Notes under the pieces: generated by a model | What the model saw: only the letters and a program-made list of their open reading frames with translations | Told to the model about the DNA's origin: nothing | Databases searched by the model: none | Shown: positions 33,661 through 35,614 of the stretch, piece after piece | Layout of the letters: the number at the start of each line of letters is the position of its first letter | Numbering within the stretch: the first letter of the stretch is position 1 | Source: an uncultured Bacteroides sp. | Lineage (GTDB): Bacteria; Bacteroidota; Bacteroidia; Bacteroidales; Bacteroidaceae | Direction of reading: 5' to 3' | Length of the DNA stretch: 35,614 nt | NCBI GenBank assembly: GCA_945833835.1 | Contig: CAMAFR010000024.1 | Location: 1 to 35,614, forward strand | Position numbers and translations under genes: made by a program

Positions 33661-33803
33661 AAATGAAGAATGAAGAACGAAGAATGAAGAATCTTCCTTC
33701 GCACTTGTCCACATTTTCTCACCCTTGTCATCCTGAGCGGGAGCGAAGGATCTGTCAGCCTCAAGCGGGTGTTTACAGATGTTTCGCTTCGCCCGGCATG
33801 ACA
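33661..33803. repeat. REP composite element, copy 3
   Basis: Same order as copy 2: AAATGAAGAATGAAGAACGA edge (38 bp identical), TGTCATCCTGAGCG, then GTTTACAGATGTTTCGCTTC ending CATGACA. It lacks the ACCGTAACGGT core. With copy 2 it brackets the OB-fold/primase genes in direct orientation. Confidence 0.85.
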
Positions 33804-33854
33804 AAAGGACCGCCCTTGCAAGGCTTGCGGATAGCGTGGGGGCAGGCGGGCGGC

Positions 33855-34622
33855 TCAGCACTCTGTCGGGAAGTAGGGCGTCTGTCCGTCTGTCTGTCCG
33901 TCCGTCTGTCCGATTACGCCGAAGAGGCTCAGGAAGTAGGCTTGCCCTTTGCCGGTGACGAGCGGGGTGACGGACACCTGCCAGCCGTAGCGGGTGCGGA
34001 TGTGCGTCTCGCGCAGGGCCAGGATGCCCCGCTCCACCCACTCCTGCCGCGGCTCGCGCGAGCGTTTGAAGAGGTAGGCGTGCTCCCGCATCCAGCGGTA
34101 GAGGCGTATCCGTCCGGTGGGCACCCCGCCCGCCGTCAGCAGTTTGGCCAGCTGGCCCAGGGTGATGTCCGAGTCGCGTCCCGTCACGGCCCGTCCCAGC
34201 TCGTACAGCTGTCGCCATCCCGGTGGCGGTGCCGTCACCGTCGGCGGGACGGGGTGCCGGCGGTCGGCGCACGAGTAGCTCCCGGTGCGGCGCAGGCGGG
34301 GCAGCACGTCGTTGAAGATCCAGTCCTGGAAGGCGCGCGCCTCCGCTTTCGTGGAGCGGAAGATGCAGCGGTAGAGGTTGGGTTCGCCGATGAAGGTCGT
34401 CTTGGTGTAGAGGGTAGAGGAGCCGCCGAAGCGGTTGGTCAGCGTGCTACGCACCTCGACGGTTTCGAGGTACGTAGGGTCCAGCCGGCGTTTCACGTCG
34501 GTGGTGTTGGCGATGCCCAGTGCGTGGCATACGTCCGTGAGGCAGAACAGCGGTGTGCCGTCCGTGCCGAGGATCACCCGCAGGTGTCCGAAATGTTCGT
34601 CGGTATAGGTTTCTGTCAGCAT
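33855..34622 (-). CDS. Phage-type antirepressor, BRO-N plus KilAC domains
   Basis: A 255-aa protein with a BRO N-terminal DNA-binding domain (about 8-112: LFCLTDVCHALGIANTTDVK, LYRCIFRSTKAEARAFQDWI, FNDVLPRLRRTGSY) and a KilAC/ANT C-terminal domain (about 140-235: ITLGQLAKLLTAGGV, LYRWMREHAYLFK, EWVERGILALRET). Such proteins switch phage or mobile-element gene expression by opposing a repressor or binding DNA. The last residues, GQTDGQTDGQTPYFPTEC, are translated from a GTCT/GTCC tract, so the natural C terminus has been replaced or extended by repeat DNA. It is upstream of the OB-fold/primase genes on the same strand and is the strongest sign of phage origin here. Confidence 0.88.
   Translation of the reverse strand: MLTETYTDEHFGHLRVILGTDGTPLFCLTDVCHALGIANTTDVKRRLDPTYLETVEVRSTLTNRFGGSSTLYTKTTFIGEPNLYRCIFRSTKAEARAFQDWIFNDVLPRLRRTGSYSCADRRHPVPPTVTAPPPGWRQLYELGRAVTGRDSDITLGQLAKLLTAGGVPTGRIRLYRWMREHAYLFKRSREPRQEWVERGILALRETHIRTRYGWQVSVTPLVTGKGQAYFLSLFGVIGQTDGQTDGQTPYFPTEC
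33880..33912 (+). repeat. Tetranucleotide tract (GTCT/GTCC)n, copy 5, in antirepressor
   Basis: Eight units, the longest tract in the window, lying in the 3' end of the antirepressor frame. It encodes (D/T)GQT residues on the minus strand; a change of one unit would alter the last ~10 residues and the stop. Confidence 0.88.
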
Positions 34623-34968
34623 GATAAGATGGTTTAAAAAAAGTAAGATGAATGTAAAAAATAGGTGTGTGGGGGGGGGTAGAGGTTTCGGGTTGGTTAC
34701 AGCAAGTCAAGGAACGCGCCGCCGTGCCCCTGTGGCGGGGTGGCAGTGCGAAGGTAAGCAGGATGTTCCGTCTGCCGAAACTTCGTGGGGGGGATGCCGC
34801 TCCTGCCGCCGTCGGTACCGGTGCCGCCGCCGGTGGTGCCGGTGGTTCTGCCGGCGGGGTTCTGCCGGCGGTGGGGCGTGCGTGCGCTTCGTGTTGTGTT
34901 GTCTGTCTGTCCGTCCGTCCGGAAATGGCGCGCTTCCACCCCGTTTTGCGATACGCTCCGGGAGCGGC
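34623..34968. other. GC-rich intergenic stretch with short repeats
   Basis: No convincing gene. It has a run of nine Gs near 34670, a perfect tandem duplication of the 14-mer GGTTCTGCCGGCGG at 34844-34871, and GCC/GGT-rich low-complexity sequence. It would be the leader of the antirepressor gene; a TACTTTTT sequence just before that start is only a weak promoter candidate. Confidence 0.5.
34901..34921 (+). repeat. Tetranucleotide tract (GTCT/GTCC)n, copy 6
   Basis: Five units (GTCTGTCTGTCCGTCCGTCC) in the non-coding stretch upstream of the antirepressor; same orientation as the other five. Confidence 0.85.
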
Positions 34969-35187
34969 TCATGGGGCGGCGAAGACAGGTGGCAAACCAT
35001 CGGGACAAGCGTGGCAGGAGAACCGCTGCCAGGCCGTGGCATACCCTCCGACGAAGTCCACCCGTCCACTGCGGGACAGCGGTTCCGCCGCCCCCTCAAA
35101 AGCCATCTGCACGTCTGCCTGCTTGTCGCATTCCATACATTCTTGCTGCTTGTCCGTACAGGAACAAACCAAAGCGACAGCTGTCAT
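34969..35187 (-). CDS. Doubtful small Cys-rich lipoprotein
   Basis: A 72-aa frame starting MTAVALVCSCTDKQQECMEC, with a short hydrophobic stretch and a lipobox-like LVCSC. The hydrophobic part is very short and the remaining sequence has no recognised domain. It begins only 14 bp after a strong terminator with eight Ts and has no clear promoter. A TTG start 15 bp upstream is possible. I list it because lipoprotein-like small frames do occur in phage regions, but it could be chance. Confidence 0.25.
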   Translation of the reverse strand: MTAVALVCSCTDKQQECMECDKQADVQMAFEGAAEPLSRSGRVDFVGGYATAWQRFSCHACPDGLPPVFAAP

Positions 35188-35200
35188 GACAATTGGAAAC

Positions 35201-35240
35201 AAAAAAAAGCGGATGGAAGCCTTTCAAGCCCCTCATCCGC
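35201..35240 (-). terminator. Rho-independent terminator of the 58-aa gene
   Basis: On the minus strand, GCGGATG and CATCCGC pair across 18 bases and are followed by eight Ts. It starts 27 bp after the small gene's stop codon. Confidence 0.88.
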
Positions 35241-35266
35241 TTCTTTTGTCAGGTCTGGATTGTCCT

Positions 35267-35443
35267 CTACTCCTTTTTCTCCCTCTTGTCCTTCTTCTTG
35301 TCGGTGGTGAACCGGTTGATGACGGTCGTCTTGCCGTCCTTCGTGTGGATGTATTGCACCACCTCCTTTACGTTTGGCATGATCTGACAAATCCCTCCGT
35401 TGATGGTGATTGTCACATTCCCCTTTTGATGCTTTTCTTTCAT
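35267..35443 (-). CDS. Small conserved-looking 58-aa protein
   Basis: A short gene reading MKEKHQKGNVTITINGGICQ, then IMPNVKEVVQYI, and a strongly charged C terminus (TDKKKDKREKKE). The N-terminal beta-like segment VTITINGG followed by an amphipathic helix suggests a compact folded domain. A strong Rho-independent terminator just downstream supports that it is transcribed. Similar small NG-G/IMPN proteins occur in Bacteroidales accessory regions as far as I recall; I do not know a function. It is the first of the minus-strand genes that lead into the phage-like module. Confidence 0.65.
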   Translation of the reverse strand: MKEKHQKGNVTITINGGICQIMPNVKEVVQYIHTKDGKTTVINRFTTDKKKDKREKKE

Positions 35444-35614
35444 TGCGGTATCTATTATGTTATGTCATGATTGCCAGGATTGAGGATCGATAGAGATATA
35501 GTTGGTCGTTTCGTCCCAGATGCTTCCCCGAATATCCTGATGTGAAGATAGGACATTTATTTAGAAACTGTTTTGAAATCATCGAAAATATTTGTTAAGC
35601 ATCATCTGAATGCA
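35444..35614. other. Window end, nothing recognised
   Basis: AT-rich sequence upstream of the 58-aa gene. No frame, repeat or consensus promoter was recognised; the promoter of that gene presumably lies here. Confidence 0.4.

Noticed and set aside
31749..34637. 962-aa plus-strand open frame
   Set aside because: Antisense to the primase, OB-fold and antirepressor genes; Gly/Val/Ala/Arg-rich with no domain, and crosses repeats. A third-position GC artefact.
34697..35099. Minus-strand frames of 100-130 aa upstream of the antirepressor
   Set aside because: Low-complexity (GGGTGTDGG, HHRRRHRYRRR) and made from the tandem and tetranucleotide repeats.

Overview
The window looks like the chromosome of a high-GC member of the order Bacteroidales. 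I base this on gene content: DUF3127, DUF4836 and BT4734/VirE-N type proteins, a dnaN-exonuclease-coaBC-recN-rlmB gene order, and serine-type sulfatases. Bacteroidota-type promoters (TTTG, about 19-21 bp, TAnnTTTG) and A/T-rich translation starts without a Shine-Dalgarno sequence point the same way. I cannot name a genus. The unusually GC-rich coding sequence argues against the common ~43% GC Bacteroides species. No rRNA, tRNA, CRISPR array or complete insertion sequence was seen.

Layout. 0-3.2 kb: a secreted FlgT/CsgG-like protein and a divergent GH20 beta-hexosaminidase. 3.35-10.65 kb: a tightly packed minus-strand operon, dnaN - DEDDh exonuclease - coaBC - recN - rlmB - secreted pseudo-protease/TPR protein. 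10.85-11.25 kb: an OB-fold protein (DUF3127) with an SSB-like acidic tail. 11.3-12.9 kb: a serine-type sulfatase. 13.0-19.6 kb: an AraC regulator divergent from a three-gene RND efflux operon (adaptor, pump, TolC). 19.65-20.1 kb: a repeat-packed intergenic region. 20.1-20.95 kb: a WalJ-like MBL hydrolase. 21.1-24.3 kb: divergent uxaC and uxaB for hexuronate catabolism, sharing a control region with paired operators. 24.4-24.7 kb: a cluster of hairpin repeats. 25.0-27.3 kb: rsmE and a DUF4836 lipoprotein. 27.4-27.95 kb: an AT-richer RelE/YafQ-type toxin-antitoxin pair whose toxin has a Pro in place of the last catalytic His. 28.1-30.2 kb: a two-gene ABC transporter.

30.2-35.4 kb is an accessory, phage-flavoured region, all on the minus strand: a 58-aa protein, a BRO-N/KilAC antirepressor, a second DUF3127-like OB protein, a primase/ATPase-like BT4734 protein and a DUF5675 protein with an HxGN...GCI motif. 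It looks like a residual replication and lysis module. Its core is bracketed by two near-identical composite REP elements in direct orientation.

The most unusual feature is repeats. At least four short-repeat families occur. One is a (GTCT/GTCC)n tetranucleotide tract present six times, always in the same orientation. It lies inside two genes, where it encodes (T/D)GQT residues, and differs by exactly 4 bp between two otherwise near-identical neighbouring copies, which suggests slippage.
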